A stretch of 39,087 nt of DNA from positions 1 through 39,087 of the forward strand of contig CANHIY010000013.1 in NCBI GenBank assembly GCA_947461175.1, given 5' to 3'. The notes under the pieces are model-generated. The model was not told the origin of the DNA. It did not search any database and was given only the letters and a program-made list of their open reading frames with translations. This DNA comes from Bacteriovoracaceae bacterium. GTDB lineage: Bacteria > Bdellovibrionota > Bacteriovoracia > Bacteriovoracales > Bacteriovoracaceae. A program made the translations under genes and the position numbers. Below, one piece after another: positions 31,673 through 39,087 of the stretch (the stretch's first letter is position 1; each line of letters starts with the position of its first letter).

Positions 31673-32697
31673 AAATGAACCGAGAGATCCTTATAAATTT
31701 CTTTAAATAATAACTTAAAAAATGCAATGAAGGGAATAATCACGACCATCCCTAAAACTCCTGCTATTTGAGAACCAATCATAATACTTACCACCACCAA
31801 TAAGGGATGAAGATTAACAATCTTTGAAACGAGAAGCGGAAAGACAAGTATCATATCTACAAGATTGGCAATAGTGAAAATCACGAGAATTCCAACCAGG
31901 GAAACGTTGGGGTCATTGGATAAAAGGGCTATCAAGAGTCCTGGAATTGCGCCCAAAAAAGGACCGATGTAAGGCAAAATATTCGTGATGCCGGCAAACA
32001 ATCCAAGAATAAATGGGTAGGGAAAACCTATCAACAAAAGACCCAAGGTTACAATGAGTCCTAGCAGGGTTGCCTCAATGAACTTAGCAATAATATATTC
32101 ACCAAACTTGGTGTTAAATTGTGAAAAGAGCACATAAGTTTTTTCAAAAATGGGATTGGGTATTATCTCTAAAAACCTGATTTTTAGTTTGTGGCTTTCA
32201 ATAAAAAAGAAATAGAGGAAAAGGGGTACGAGAAGCATCCACTCAAATAAGACTGATAAGTATTCTGGGAACTTATTAATAAGGCTTAAGCCATGAGTTT
32301 CCAGCTTAGACATCAACATCTTGGCGGGGTCAATATTCAGGCGGATTCCAAATTTCGTTAAAATGTTCGACTGAATTGCATGAAATTTTTCATCTAGTAT
32401 GATTTGTGTCCTATTTAGATCCAATAAGAACGATTCAAAATTTGTGTCCACATTGTAAAAGGTTACAATCAGGGGAAAGAGTAATAGAAGAGTTCCAGTT
32501 AATGTGACCATGGTGTACGTCAGGCGCTGTTTCTTACTTCCGGATGTTAATCTCACGGCCATGGGTTTTGACATCAAATAAACGATGTAGGCAAATCCAA
32601 AAGGGATGGAGAGCCTCGGAAAAAATACCGGAAAAAGTATGCCCATGATCAAAATGACAATGAATAGGTAGAGTTTTATCTTTTGATTTCGGTTCAT
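31669..32697 (-). CDS. AI-2E family transporter (PerM/UPF0118-like permease)
   Basis: 342 residues with about eight membrane helices. The C-terminal AI-2E motif region is clear: GLILLGFPYPFILGLFAGITNILPYIGPFLGAIPGLLIAL, followed by NLVDMILVFPLLVSKIVNLHPLLVVVSIMIGSQIAGVLGMVVIIPF. The family was first linked to autoinducer-2 export, but members have other substrates (ions, folate), so the cargo is not determined. Its ends overlap the cyclic-nucleotide-binding gene and bamD by 4 bases each, one operon. Confidence 0.9.
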   Translation of the reverse strand: MNRNQKIKLYLFIVILIMGILFPVFFPRLSIPFGFAYIVYLMSKPMAVRLTSGSKKQRLTYTMVTLTGTLLLLFPLIVTFYNVDTNFESFLLDLNRTQIILDEKFHAIQSNILTKFGIRLNIDPAKMLMSKLETHGLSLINKFPEYLSVLFEWMLLVPLFLYFFFIESHKLKIRFLEIIPNPIFEKTYVLFSQFNTKFGEYIIAKFIEATLLGLIVTLGLLLIGFPYPFILGLFAGITNILPYIGPFLGAIPGLLIALLSNDPNVSLVGILVIFTIANLVDMILVFPLLVSKIVNLHPLLVVVSIMIGSQIAGVLGMVVIIPFIAFFKLLFKEIYKDLSVHL

Positions 32698-33299
32698 AGC
32701 TTACTTTCTAATCTGCTAATTTTCTTTCTAAGTACTTTAATCTCTTTTGTTAACTGTCCCATTCGTTCTGCCATAATAAGAGCTGTTTCCCTTAAAAATT
32801 TTGCCCCCATGACTGGATACTGCTCCAGCATCATTTCCAGGTCTGGCTTGAAAAGACCCAGTAACACTGTATTTTCTGACGCCACTGCAGTGGCAGTTCG
32901 ACGATTAAATTCTTCCAAAAGTCCCATCTCTCCAAAATACTGGCTTTTTTCCAGTTTCAGAACAAACTCACCTGGCGCGGACTGTGATTCATGGTTAATA
33001 AAAATATTAACTGAACCACTGAATATGAAGTAGAATCCGTAACCTGAATCGCCCTCATTAAAAATTACTTCCTGATTTTGAAATTCTCGTCGGTGCAAAA
33101 ACTTAGTAAAAATTCTTACTTCATTATCCGTAAATGATTTTAGAACTGTAATATTTTTAAAAAATGAGTGGAGCCCATCCTTTTTTCCAAATGACAGAGG
33201 ACTAGAGTTCCAGAGGTATTTCAAGAGTGGAATTTCCAACTTGTCTTCTGTTGACTCTCCCCTGGAAATCTTCTCAGACATTTCTTTTTCATAAGTCAT
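32694..33299 (-). CDS. cyclic-nucleotide-binding domain protein without DNA-binding domain
   Basis: 201 residues. A cNMP-binding roll at about 60-170: VIFNEGDSGYGFYFIFSGSVNIFI, then the phosphate-binding cassette YFGEMGLLEEFNRRTATAVASENT with the Arg that usually contacts the cyclic phosphate. The C-terminus is a Lys-rich coiled coil (MAERMGQLTKEIKVLRKKISRLESKL) and not a helix-turn-helix, so it does not look like a CRP-type transcription factor. It could act by protein contact in response to cAMP or cGMP. It overlaps the permease and the BatE-like gene by 4 bases each. Confidence 0.87.
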   Translation of the reverse strand: MTYEKEMSEKISRGESTEDKLEIPLLKYLWNSSPLSFGKKDGLHSFFKNITVLKSFTDNEVRIFTKFLHRREFQNQEVIFNEGDSGYGFYFIFSGSVNIFINHESQSAPGEFVLKLEKSQYFGEMGLLEEFNRRTATAVASENTVLLGLFKPDLEMMLEQYPVMGAKFLRETALIMAERMGQLTKEIKVLRKKISRLESKL

Positions 33300-33952
33300 T
33301 TAAGACTCCTTATCCCTGCATTTTTAATCCACCCCTTATACTGAGAGGGATAGAGAATTTTTAGCCATCCTTCTTTTTCATCAACAACAATCATAACTCC
33401 CGAAGGTAATTCCTGATTTGTGAGAAAAATTGATGAAGGTCCATCGTAAATTTTTTGATTTTCCATGACCAAGTACTTTTCCCAATTAATTACCCAAAAA
33501 TTAAATACCAAAATTAATAAAGAAAGCGCCAAAGGAAATTTCATCGCCTTCAAGTTTGATTTTCGGATGGAAAGAAAAATTCCGGACAAGATTAAGAATA
33601 AAGAAATCGTGGTGAAGATGCCATGTGTAGCTTCAAAACTTCCACGAATAAAATAATCACTTATTGAAAGAGATTTTTCATGTCTAGGTACATCAAGTTT
33701 TTCTTCAACAATCAACTTATTCTTAATTAAGTCTTTATTTGTGTAACCCTCGTTGTCGGCCATGATGAAATGATACCGAGAGAGTGGGAGTTTATCTAAT
33801 CTGGCCAGAGTCGTTCCCATATTATAATGCCAAAGACCTTTGGGTACTTGAACTTGATGATTTTCAAGAACTCGTAACGCTCCCTGGTAGTCCCCTTGAT
33901 GATACAATGCCTCGGCTGTTTTCAAGATGTCTTTCTTAATAGTATCCTCCAT
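33296..33952 (-). CDS. BatE-like TPR/SH3 membrane protein
   Basis: 218 residues: TPR-like N-terminus (EALYHQGDYQGALRVLENH... LWHYNMGTTLARLDKLPLSRYHF), two membrane helices (about 115-130 and 138-153), then a C-terminal SH3-like fold (PSGVMIVVDEKEGWLKILYPSQYKGWIKNAGI). This architecture matches BatE of the Bat (aerotolerance) cluster, but the other bat genes are not here. First gene of the minus-strand operon continuing through the cNMP, permease and BamD genes. It diverges from the gene at 34006 by 53 bp. Confidence 0.72.
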   Translation of the reverse strand: MEDTIKKDILKTAEALYHQGDYQGALRVLENHQVQVPKGLWHYNMGTTLARLDKLPLSRYHFIMADNEGYTNKDLIKNKLIVEEKLDVPRHEKSLSISDYFIRGSFEATHGIFTTISLFLILSGIFLSIRKSNLKAMKFPLALSLLILVFNFWVINWEKYLVMENQKIYDGPSSIFLTNQELPSGVMIVVDEKEGWLKILYPSQYKGWIKNAGIRSLK

Positions 33953-34005
33953 AAGAGTGAATATTATCTCTTACCGCCAGAGAATAAATCAAGGATTAGA
34001 TCCTC

Positions 34006-34683
34006 ATGACACTAAAATCAATTAACCACAAGTTCGCTGAAATTCTCCAAGAGCAACTCTCACCTCAAAACCCCATCAATTTGAGTCTTCATGGACCTCT
34101 CATGTCTACCCTTCACCCAAAGATTATTTGGGCAAAACTTCTGTTTGAAGAAGCTCTTCTGGATAAAATTCCTAAGATCAATTTACCCAACTGGAACTAT
34201 GAGTGCTTCAAAGATCTGACCAATGCAAGTTTCACCTACCCCCAAATTCAGGCCACTTTTGAGGGAACACCATGGGGAGTTTCTAAATTTTTAAATGCTA
34301 TAGAAAATGAGGCGATCATTGATTTTAAAGATTTGGGGACAATTGTTTTAACTAAAAATCCCCTTCAACCTAAAGATCAAAAAAATATTCATGATTATAT
34401 TTTACCCATTTGGGTTGATTACACTCTAAGTGCCGAACTCTGGGGCCCCCTTGGAAAATGGACCCTCTTTCACCAAAGACTCCATAAACTGTTTACTGAA
34501 CTTAATCTTCTTGAGTCAACTGATTCAGTTGGCTATTATCCATTAGACTTGAGAGCTTCAAAACTTAATTCACTGGGATTTCAAGGCACAATTATCAAAA
34601 ACTCTTACGTTCTCGTGTTACCATGGTGTTTTAGTCTAAGCGCTCTGAATAAACTCGAAGAAGTAATAAGGCAGGAGTTCTGA
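34006..34683 (+). CDS. unrecognised protein coupled to astA
   Basis: 225 residues, no family recognised. No signal peptide or membrane helix. Composition is ordinary with several Trp/Pro-rich stretches (IPKINLPNWNYECF, TPWGVSKFLNAI, LPIWVDYTLSAELWGPLGKW). Its stop (TGA) directly abuts the ATG of AstA, with AAGGCAGGAG inside it, so translation is coupled and a shared role in arginine handling is likely. The pattern is not that of AstB, AstC, AstD or AstE. It diverges from the BatE-like gene. Confidence 0.6.
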   Translation: MTLKSINHKFAEILQEQLSPQNPINLSLHGPLMSTLHPKIIWAKLLFEEALLDKIPKINLPNWNYECFKDLTNASFTYPQIQATFEGTPWGVSKFLNAIENEAIIDFKDLGTIVLTKNPLQPKDQKNIHDYILPIWVDYTLSAELWGPLGKWTLFHQRLHKLFTELNLLESTDSVGYYPLDLRASKLNSLGFQGTIIKNSYVLVLPWCFSLSALNKLEEVIRQEF

Positions 34684-35712
34684 ATGTTTGTATTAAGATC
34701 AGTTCAGCCCAAAGACCAAAAAGACTTATTTTATCTCAGTGAATTAATGAATTTCATCAATCTCCCTGCTGATGAGGAAATCATTAGGCACAAAATTGAG
34801 AGCAGTGTAAAAAGTTTCAAAAGGCCCAGTTCTAAACTATTTGAAAACTATTACATCTTTGTTCTCGAAGATTATAATAATGGTCATATCCTTGGTGTTT
34901 CCATGATTCATGCACAACATGGAACTGAATATGAACCCCATTTTTATCTGACAGTGGGACAAGAAGCAAAGTTTTCTCAAACTATCAACACTGGATTCGT
35001 CCATGGCACTCTCAAGCTAGGGCTCGATACGAATGGACCAACTGAAATTGGAGGTTTAATCCTTAATCCTGATTTTAGAGGGCACCATGAAAAATTAGGA
35101 AAACAGCTCTCATTTGTAAGATTTTTATTCATGGCAATTCATCCTGAAAAATTTAAACCTATGATCCACTCAGAACTCATGCCTCCATTTGATAAAAATG
35201 GAAAGTCCCCACTTTGGGAAGCCATTGGCAGAAGATTCATGAACATGAATTATCAGGAAGCTGATGTCCTTAGTAGAAACAATAAAGAATTTATCCTAAG
35301 CCTTTTTCCATCGGAAAATATCTATCAGACTTTACTTCCCATGGAAGCAAGAGAGGCGATTGGTAAGGTTGGTAAGGAAACAGAGCCTGTTAAAAGAATG
35401 CTTGAATCAATCGGTTTTAAGTACACCCATGAGGTGGATCCCTTTGATGGAGGCCCTCACTTTCGTTGCCCGTTAAAAGAAATTAAACCGATTAAGGAAA
35501 AACTTTCAGGAACACTTGTCTCTCATCATACTTTTGAATCAGAAAAATCTATGAGTGCTCTTGTGGCCCTGGATCAAAAGGAGAATGATTTCTTTGCCAT
35601 TAAAACCCAACTTCAAGTGCACCCAAATGGAGAGATTTCTATTGATCCGTTAGTTATAGATGAACTCAAGTTAAACCTACCCATGAAGATTACCGCCATC
35701 CCTTTTCCTTAA
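34684..35712 (+). CDS. astA: arginine N-succinyltransferase
   Basis: 342 residues, the AstA length. The N-terminus is acyltransferase-like (MFVLRSVQPKDQKDLFYLSEL), followed by TNGPTEIGGLILNPDFRGHHEKLGKQLSFVRFLFMA, the acyl-CoA region, then SPLWEAIGRRFMNMNYQEADVLS and DPFDGGPHFRC, all typical of AstA. It transfers succinyl from succinyl-CoA to the alpha-amino group of arginine. In Proteobacteria this is step 1 of the AST arginine degradation pathway; no AstB-E are in the window. Overlaps the convergent gene by 4 bases. Confidence 0.93.
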   Translation: MFVLRSVQPKDQKDLFYLSELMNFINLPADEEIIRHKIESSVKSFKRPSSKLFENYYIFVLEDYNNGHILGVSMIHAQHGTEYEPHFYLTVGQEAKFSQTINTGFVHGTLKLGLDTNGPTEIGGLILNPDFRGHHEKLGKQLSFVRFLFMAIHPEKFKPMIHSELMPPFDKNGKSPLWEAIGRRFMNMNYQEADVLSRNNKEFILSLFPSENIYQTLLPMEAREAIGKVGKETEPVKRMLESIGFKYTHEVDPFDGGPHFRCPLKEIKPIKEKLSGTLVSHHTFESEKSMSALVALDQKENDFFAIKTQLQVHPNGEISIDPLVIDELKLNLPMKITAIPFP

Positions 35713-36221
35713 GCCTGCTTCTTATTGACAAGAATGCCGTTAGTGGAAATCATTTTTCGAACAGACTTACCGTCATCCGAAGTGATTTGGACTTGGTAGG
35801 ATTCGGAGGTTTTTTTGTATTCTTTCAATGCATCTAGTCTTTGAACTGTTCCTTCATGGTGTTTAGAAAGTTCTATCTGCAAAAGAAATAGCTCAGATTC
35901 AGGGCTTAAAAGTGGTTTATTTTCATCTTCCTGAAGAGTCTCCTCCTTCGCTTGGACTTTTCCAGGGAAGGTTAGAAGATTTGAAACATCTTCCTGATAA
36001 CTTGCGGGAGACCTATGAGGAGAATCTGATGGCTCAGCGCTCTTAACTGAGGATACCCTTTCTAAGGGGCCCTTGTGTTTTTTTAATATTTCGGAAAGTT
36101 TTAGTATGTCTTCTAAGCCTAAAATCTTCAGGGCCCGAAGGACAAAAGAATTTTTTGACAAAATTCGTCCTTTTTGAGTCTTATCGGTCAAGTTTCTCAA
36201 AAAGTTGAGTGAAAAAGTCAT
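35709..36221 (-). CDS. hypothetical protein, mostly polar
   Basis: 170 residues, not recognised. The first 50 residues are basic and helical (LNFLRNLTDKTQKGRILSKNSFVLRALKILGL); a Ser/Pro/Asp-rich linker (about 55-90) follows; then a helical region and a beta-like C-terminus (SYQVQITSDDGKSVRKMISTNGILV). It looks like a folded N-terminus, disordered linker and small C-terminal domain. It converges on astA and its start lies 82 bp from tRNA-Asn on the opposite strand. No evidence for function. Confidence 0.5.
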   Translation of the reverse strand: MTFSLNFLRNLTDKTQKGRILSKNSFVLRALKILGLEDILKLSEILKKHKGPLERVSSVKSAEPSDSPHRSPASYQEDVSNLLTFPGKVQAKEETLQEDENKPLLSPESELFLLQIELSKHHEGTVQRLDALKEYKKTSESYQVQITSDDGKSVRKMISTNGILVNKKQA

Positions 36222-36251
36222 GTTTTTTTCTCATTTAAAAGCCAAAAAAAC

Positions 36252-36280
36252 TAGACAGATTTCCGGCCAATGATTATAAA
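36252..36280 (+). promoter_or_regulatory. sigma-70 promoter for tRNA-Asn
   Basis: TAGACA (five of six of TTGACA) at 36252-36257 and TATAAA (five of six of TATAAT) at 36275-36280 are separated by an ideal 17-base spacer. The predicted start near 36287 leaves a short 5' leader before the tRNA at 36304. It is the best housekeeping promoter I see in the window. Confidence 0.7.
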
Positions 36281-36303
36281 TGATTGATCTTTTGACTCTG
36301 AGT

Positions 36304-36380
36304 TGGGAAGTGGCGCAGTTGGTTAGCGCAGCAGACTGTTAATCTGTTGGTCGAGGGTTCGAGTCCCTCCTTCCCAGCCA
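36304..36380 (+). tRNA. tRNA-Asn (anticodon GTT)
   Basis: 77 nt including an encoded CCA. All arms fold: acceptor TGGGAAG/CTTCCCA, D-stem GCGC/GCGC, anticodon stem GCAGA/TCTGT (one G-T pair) around CTGTTAA, T-stem GAGGG/CCCTC with TTCGAGT loop, discriminator G then CCA. The anticodon is GTT, reading AAC and AAU. No duplicated att-like sequence or integrase is adjacent. Confidence 0.97.
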
Positions 36381-36466
36381 TCTTTAATACCACATTTATT
36401 TTTAAAACTCTGATCTTTAAAACAAACAGAATATCTTCAGCACCAGCTAATTAAATGAACTAAATT

Positions 36467-37690
36467 ATGACGTTTTCAAATTCAACATACCTAAAACTAA
36501 AAAACCGCTTAAAAAAAAACTATCAACTTAGACTTACTCAACAATTAAAAAATCTATCATCAGAAAATCTAGCTATTGCCCGGTGGTTAAAGAAAAATGG
36601 GGAAGAATTAAAAACTTTTTCATCCGTAAAATGGAATCTTTTACATCAGATTGAAGAATTTATTTTTTTACATAACAAAAGTAAAAATTTAAATGATGAA
36701 TCTTTTGGCGCTTTAGAGGAAGAGATTTTTGAAAAATGGAACCAAAGTGAATTTGCAGGAGATTTTTTAAAAGCACTTAACCTTGGAAATAAAATAAGGA
36801 AAGCTTCTGAGAAAACATCAAAAATTTTAGACAGACACCTGGTAAATTTTGCCCAAAGACACATCCTTCACCAGAAAAATGTCACACATTTTTATAAAAT
36901 TCAGACATCTCTGGGGGAAATTACTAAAAATGGGGAAATTTCTAATCTCATTCCAAACATCATTCAAATTAATGATAAAAACATTACAGTCTTTTCTAGA
37001 AGTCAAAAAGAAGGAAAAATATTTTGTGAACGGATCTCCAAAGCTTTAAAAATCATCATGGTTTCATCACCAGACTCATGGGAAAGATTCAAAGCATTTA
37101 CTGAAGTCATCGTACCAATCAGAGAATCACACTTCGTGAGTTATTCACATCAGGATTTACCTGGTTACTCTATGATAAATCTTTACCATCGTGATTTTGT
37201 AGACCTCATGGATGATTTATTGCATGAAAATGGTCATCATCACTTAAACTACTACCTCAACTTAAGCCATCTGATAGAAGAACCAATAGAGAGCATTTAT
37301 TATAGCCCCTGGAGGAGGACCTTAAGACCTTTAAGAGGTATTTATCACGCTTACTTTACTTTTTTCTGGGCGTTTAAACTTTTTTCAGATCTTCTCAAGT
37401 CTCAAGAGGCTGATTCGGTTTTTAATTCTTATGAAAAAGAAAAAATGATCTGGCGGGCAGTTGAAGAGTACTACATGCTTAGTTTTACTTTTGAAGATTT
37501 AAAATGGGCAAAAAACAACGGTCTCATTCATAGGAAGGGCTGGGAATTGGTCGCAGAACAAAAGATTCTAATAGATCAAAAAAAGAACGATATTAAAAAA
37601 CTTGAAAAGAAATTGAGTTTCTACAAAGATGATCTTATCAATTTAAAATCAGCTCTAAAAAAAGCCAAAAAAGATTTTAAAAAATGCTAA
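36467..37690 (+). CDS. HExxH-motif protein resembling alpha-ketoglutarate peptide beta-hydroxylases (TIGR04267-like)
   Basis: 407 residues, no signal peptide. The key region is about residues 225-300: SYSHQDLPGYSMINL, then LLHENGHHHLNYYL with a clear HExxH (HENGH), then the downstream YYSPWRRTLRPLRGIYHAYFTFFW. The order 'S-S-x-x-L-PG', HExxH and 'SPWR-x-x-RP-x-x-G-x-x-H' corresponds to the HEXXH family linked to peptide modification, later named aKG-HExxH-type peptide beta-hydroxylase. The N-terminal 200 residues are helical and the C-terminus is a Lys-rich coiled coil. No radical SAM, precursor peptide or protease is adjacent, so its substrate is unknown. It follows tRNA-Asn by 86 bp and overlaps the convergent YgfZ-TPR gene by 4 bases. 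Confidence 0.65.
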   Translation: MTFSNSTYLKLKNRLKKNYQLRLTQQLKNLSSENLAIARWLKKNGEELKTFSSVKWNLLHQIEEFIFLHNKSKNLNDESFGALEEEIFEKWNQSEFAGDFLKALNLGNKIRKASEKTSKILDRHLVNFAQRHILHQKNVTHFYKIQTSLGEITKNGEISNLIPNIIQINDKNITVFSRSQKEGKIFCERISKALKIIMVSSPDSWERFKAFTEVIVPIRESHFVSYSHQDLPGYSMINLYHRDFVDLMDDLLHENGHHHLNYYLNLSHLIEEPIESIYYSPWRRTLRPLRGIYHAYFTFFWAFKLFSDLLKSQEADSVFNSYEKEKMIWRAVEEYYMLSFTFEDLKWAKNNGLIHRKGWELVAEQKILIDQKKNDIKKLEKKLSFYKDDLINLKSALKKAKKDFKKC

Positions 37691-39087
37691 AAATTTAGCT
37701 CTTGTTGCATTTGATTTGCAGGCATAAGATCTCCCTTGCCGGCAGACACTTTAATCCCTTCAGTTAAAATGCTTTTGGCTTCCTCATATAAACCTAAACC
37801 TTTGAGGGCCTTACCTAATGCCAGGTAGGCAACCGAGTATTTTGGATCATGCTCAAGAACTTTTTCTAAGTAAGAACGGGCACTCTCCCACTCACCTTTT
37901 TCTACTGCTATAGAACCAAGACCATAGTTTGCAAGGGTATCATCCGGGTCAATTTCCAATACTTTTATAAACATGGCCTCTCTGTCCGCCCATTCTTTAA
38001 GAAGCTTCTCTCTCTGAAGATTTTCAGACTCTTTTCTTTTCGCTTCATCACCAAAACTTTGGAAGGATTTTATTGTGGCCATTGATTTTTGCTCTTCCGC
38101 TTCCGTAATTTTTCCCATTTTCATGAGGTAAAGAGACATATTCGTATGGGCGAGGACTGACTTGGGATCGACTTCACTTAATAATTTCATGAATTCTATG
38201 GCCTCTTCATAACGATTTTGACGGCCCAACATGACACCGAGGCTCTCGTAAGCATCTGCAAAACTTGGATCAAGCTTAATCGCGAGTTGAAAACACTCCT
38301 CAGCTTCAGCCAATTGGTCCATTTTAAAATAATCACTTCCCTTATAGAAAAGTTCTTTTGCCTTAGAAGTGGCATCACCTTTTATCAGAGGAAAGTACCT
38401 GATATGTCCTGAAAAAGATTTGTCCTGAATGGAAAAATCAATTTTCATTCCCTCAACTCTAAAATCACGCAGAAGACTTGCGGTTAAGTAATAATTTCCG
38501 TCCCATTCGTAAATGCCAAAACTTGTTCCTATTTTCTTTCCAAAAGAAAAAATATCTCCAATTTCTGTCGGTGACTTTAATTCAATAAGTACCGGGTGGT
38601 AGGCAGCACCTCTTCTGGAACTTATTTTAGAGACCGTTTCCTGACCTGGATAACAACCTTTGTTAGGACTGAGGGCAAGATCAAAATGTCTTTGATTATT
38701 AAGAATCTCAAATTTGTAATCTGAACCATCAAAACTAGGCCATCCCGTTAATCCTCTCCAGGTTTCAATGTCTTCAGTGGATAAAAAATCAGTACCAGAA
38801 ACACTGCGAGGTAGGAGAACACAAGGTTCATCAAACATCACACCCTTGAACCCATCTGAAGTAAAAAGAGAAGACTCAGGACCGATGAGGAAAAAATAAT
38901 CACTCGTCCTGGGATCTGAAATTGTCACATCCTCAGAGATAAGAAACTTATGAAGCCTCTTGAGGGAACTCTCCATTAAAAGAGGTGGAATAAGAAGCCT
39001 AAAGTGATGGTTCAACTTTACTAACCACCCATAGAACTCAATTCTTCCCTGGGGGTCGAGAAATGTGGTTAATTGAAAAGTTTTATC
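37687..39087 (-). CDS. YgfZ (folate-binding, Fe-S repair)-TPR fusion, 5' end beyond the right edge
   Basis: The ORF track starts at TTG 39015, but the frame is open to the window edge and reads QLTTFLDPQGRIEFYGWLVK, the conserved YgfZ/GcvT N-terminal block, so 39015 is internal and the gene is truncated by the window. Seen: YgfZ signature KGCYPGQE (Cys in the conserved loop) followed by SKISSRRGAAYHP; then C-terminal TPR units (FYKGSDYFKMDQLAEAEECFQLAIKLDPSFADAYESLGVMLGRQNRYEEAIEFM, and YGLGSIAVEKGEWESARSYLEKVLEHDPKYSVAYLALGKAL). YgfZ proteins use tetrahydrofolate and support Fe-S cluster enzymes. Fusion to TPRs is unusual and suggests a partner-binding role. Confidence 0.85.
   Translation of the reverse strand, partial: DKTFQLTTFLDPQGRIEFYGWLVKLNHHFRLLIPPLLMESSLKRLHKFLISEDVTISDPRTSDYFFLIGPESSLFTSDGFKGVMFDEPCVLLPRSVSGTDFLSTEDIETWRGLTGWPSFDGSDYKFEILNNQRHFDLALSPNKGCYPGQETVSKISSRRGAAYHPVLIELKSPTEIGDIFSFGKKIGTSFGIYEWDGNYYLTASLLRDFRVEGMKIDFSIQDKSFSGHIRYFPLIKGDATSKAKELFYKGSDYFKMDQLAEAEECFQLAIKLDPSFADAYESLGVMLGRQNRYEEAIEFMKLLSEVDPKSVLAHTNMSLYLMKMGKITEAEEQKSMATIKSFQSFGDEAKRKESENLQREKLLKEWADREAMFIKVLEIDPDDTLANYGLGSIAVEKGEWESARSYLEKVLEHDPKYSVAYLALGKALKGLGLYEEAKSILTEGIKVSAGKGDLMPANQMQQELNF

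Noticed and set aside
36304-36380. tRNA-associated integration site
   Set aside because: No integrase, no repeat of the tRNA 3' end and no change of gene style beside it.

Overview
The window is AT-rich bacterial chromosome, almost fully coding, with no insertion sequence, prophage, integrase or CRISPR array seen. Gene content and order suggest a predatory-type bacterium of the Bdellovibrionota, probably the Bacteriovoracales (Bacteriovorax/Halobacteriovorax-like). The pointers are flgF-G-A-H-I-J-M-N-K-L followed by csrA-fliW, many CheX/CheY-type signalling proteins, a stand-alone AstA and many TPR proteins. This placement is inference from gene content, not from a marker gene.

Region 1 (1-9945) looks like most of a 'rSAM/selenodomain' or arsenosugar-type cluster. 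It has a TIGR04283-like glycosyltransferase, a GT-C membrane protein, a free-standing SelD-N-terminal-like FAD oxidoreductase (TIGR03169-like), a second GT2, a TIGR04282/DUF2064-like transferase, a TVP38/TMEM64-pyridine nucleotide-disulfide oxidoreductase fusion and a DUF547 protein. The radical SAM (ArsS), methyltransferase (ArsM) and SelD partners are not in the window. A membrane CheA-like kinase (882-3125) and a 47-residue secreted peptide gene (3157-3300) lie inside it.

Region 2 (9942-17570) is a dense signalling block: a soluble PAS-HPt-HATPase kinase, two CheY-like receivers, three CheX-like phosphatases that all keep ExxN, a degenerate receiver-TPR protein and an unrecognised Trp-rich protein. 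No CheW, MCP, CheB or CheR is present. One minus-strand operon, CheX > kinase > CheY > DUF547 > TVP38-oxidoreductase, with 4-nt overlaps, ties this signalling to region 1.

Region 3 (17571-20859) has a 322-bp intergenic stretch, a class A penicillin-binding protein and xseB. Region 4 (21001-30132) is the flagellar rod, ring and hook-junction operon ending in csrA and fliW. Several leaders (flgF, flgJ, flgK, csrA) carry GGA motifs resembling CsrA sites, suggesting a post-transcriptional loop in which FliW controls CsrA and CsrA controls these genes.

Region 5 (30182-33952) is a minus-strand operon: BatE-like SH3 protein, cyclic-nucleotide-binding protein, AI-2E/PerM-family permease, BamD-like lipoprotein, TPR protein. 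Region 6 (34006-39087) holds an unknown protein coupled to AstA, a hypothetical, tRNA-Asn with a good promoter, an orphan HExxH protein resembling alpha-ketoglutarate peptide beta-hydroxylases, and a YgfZ-TPR fusion running off the right edge.
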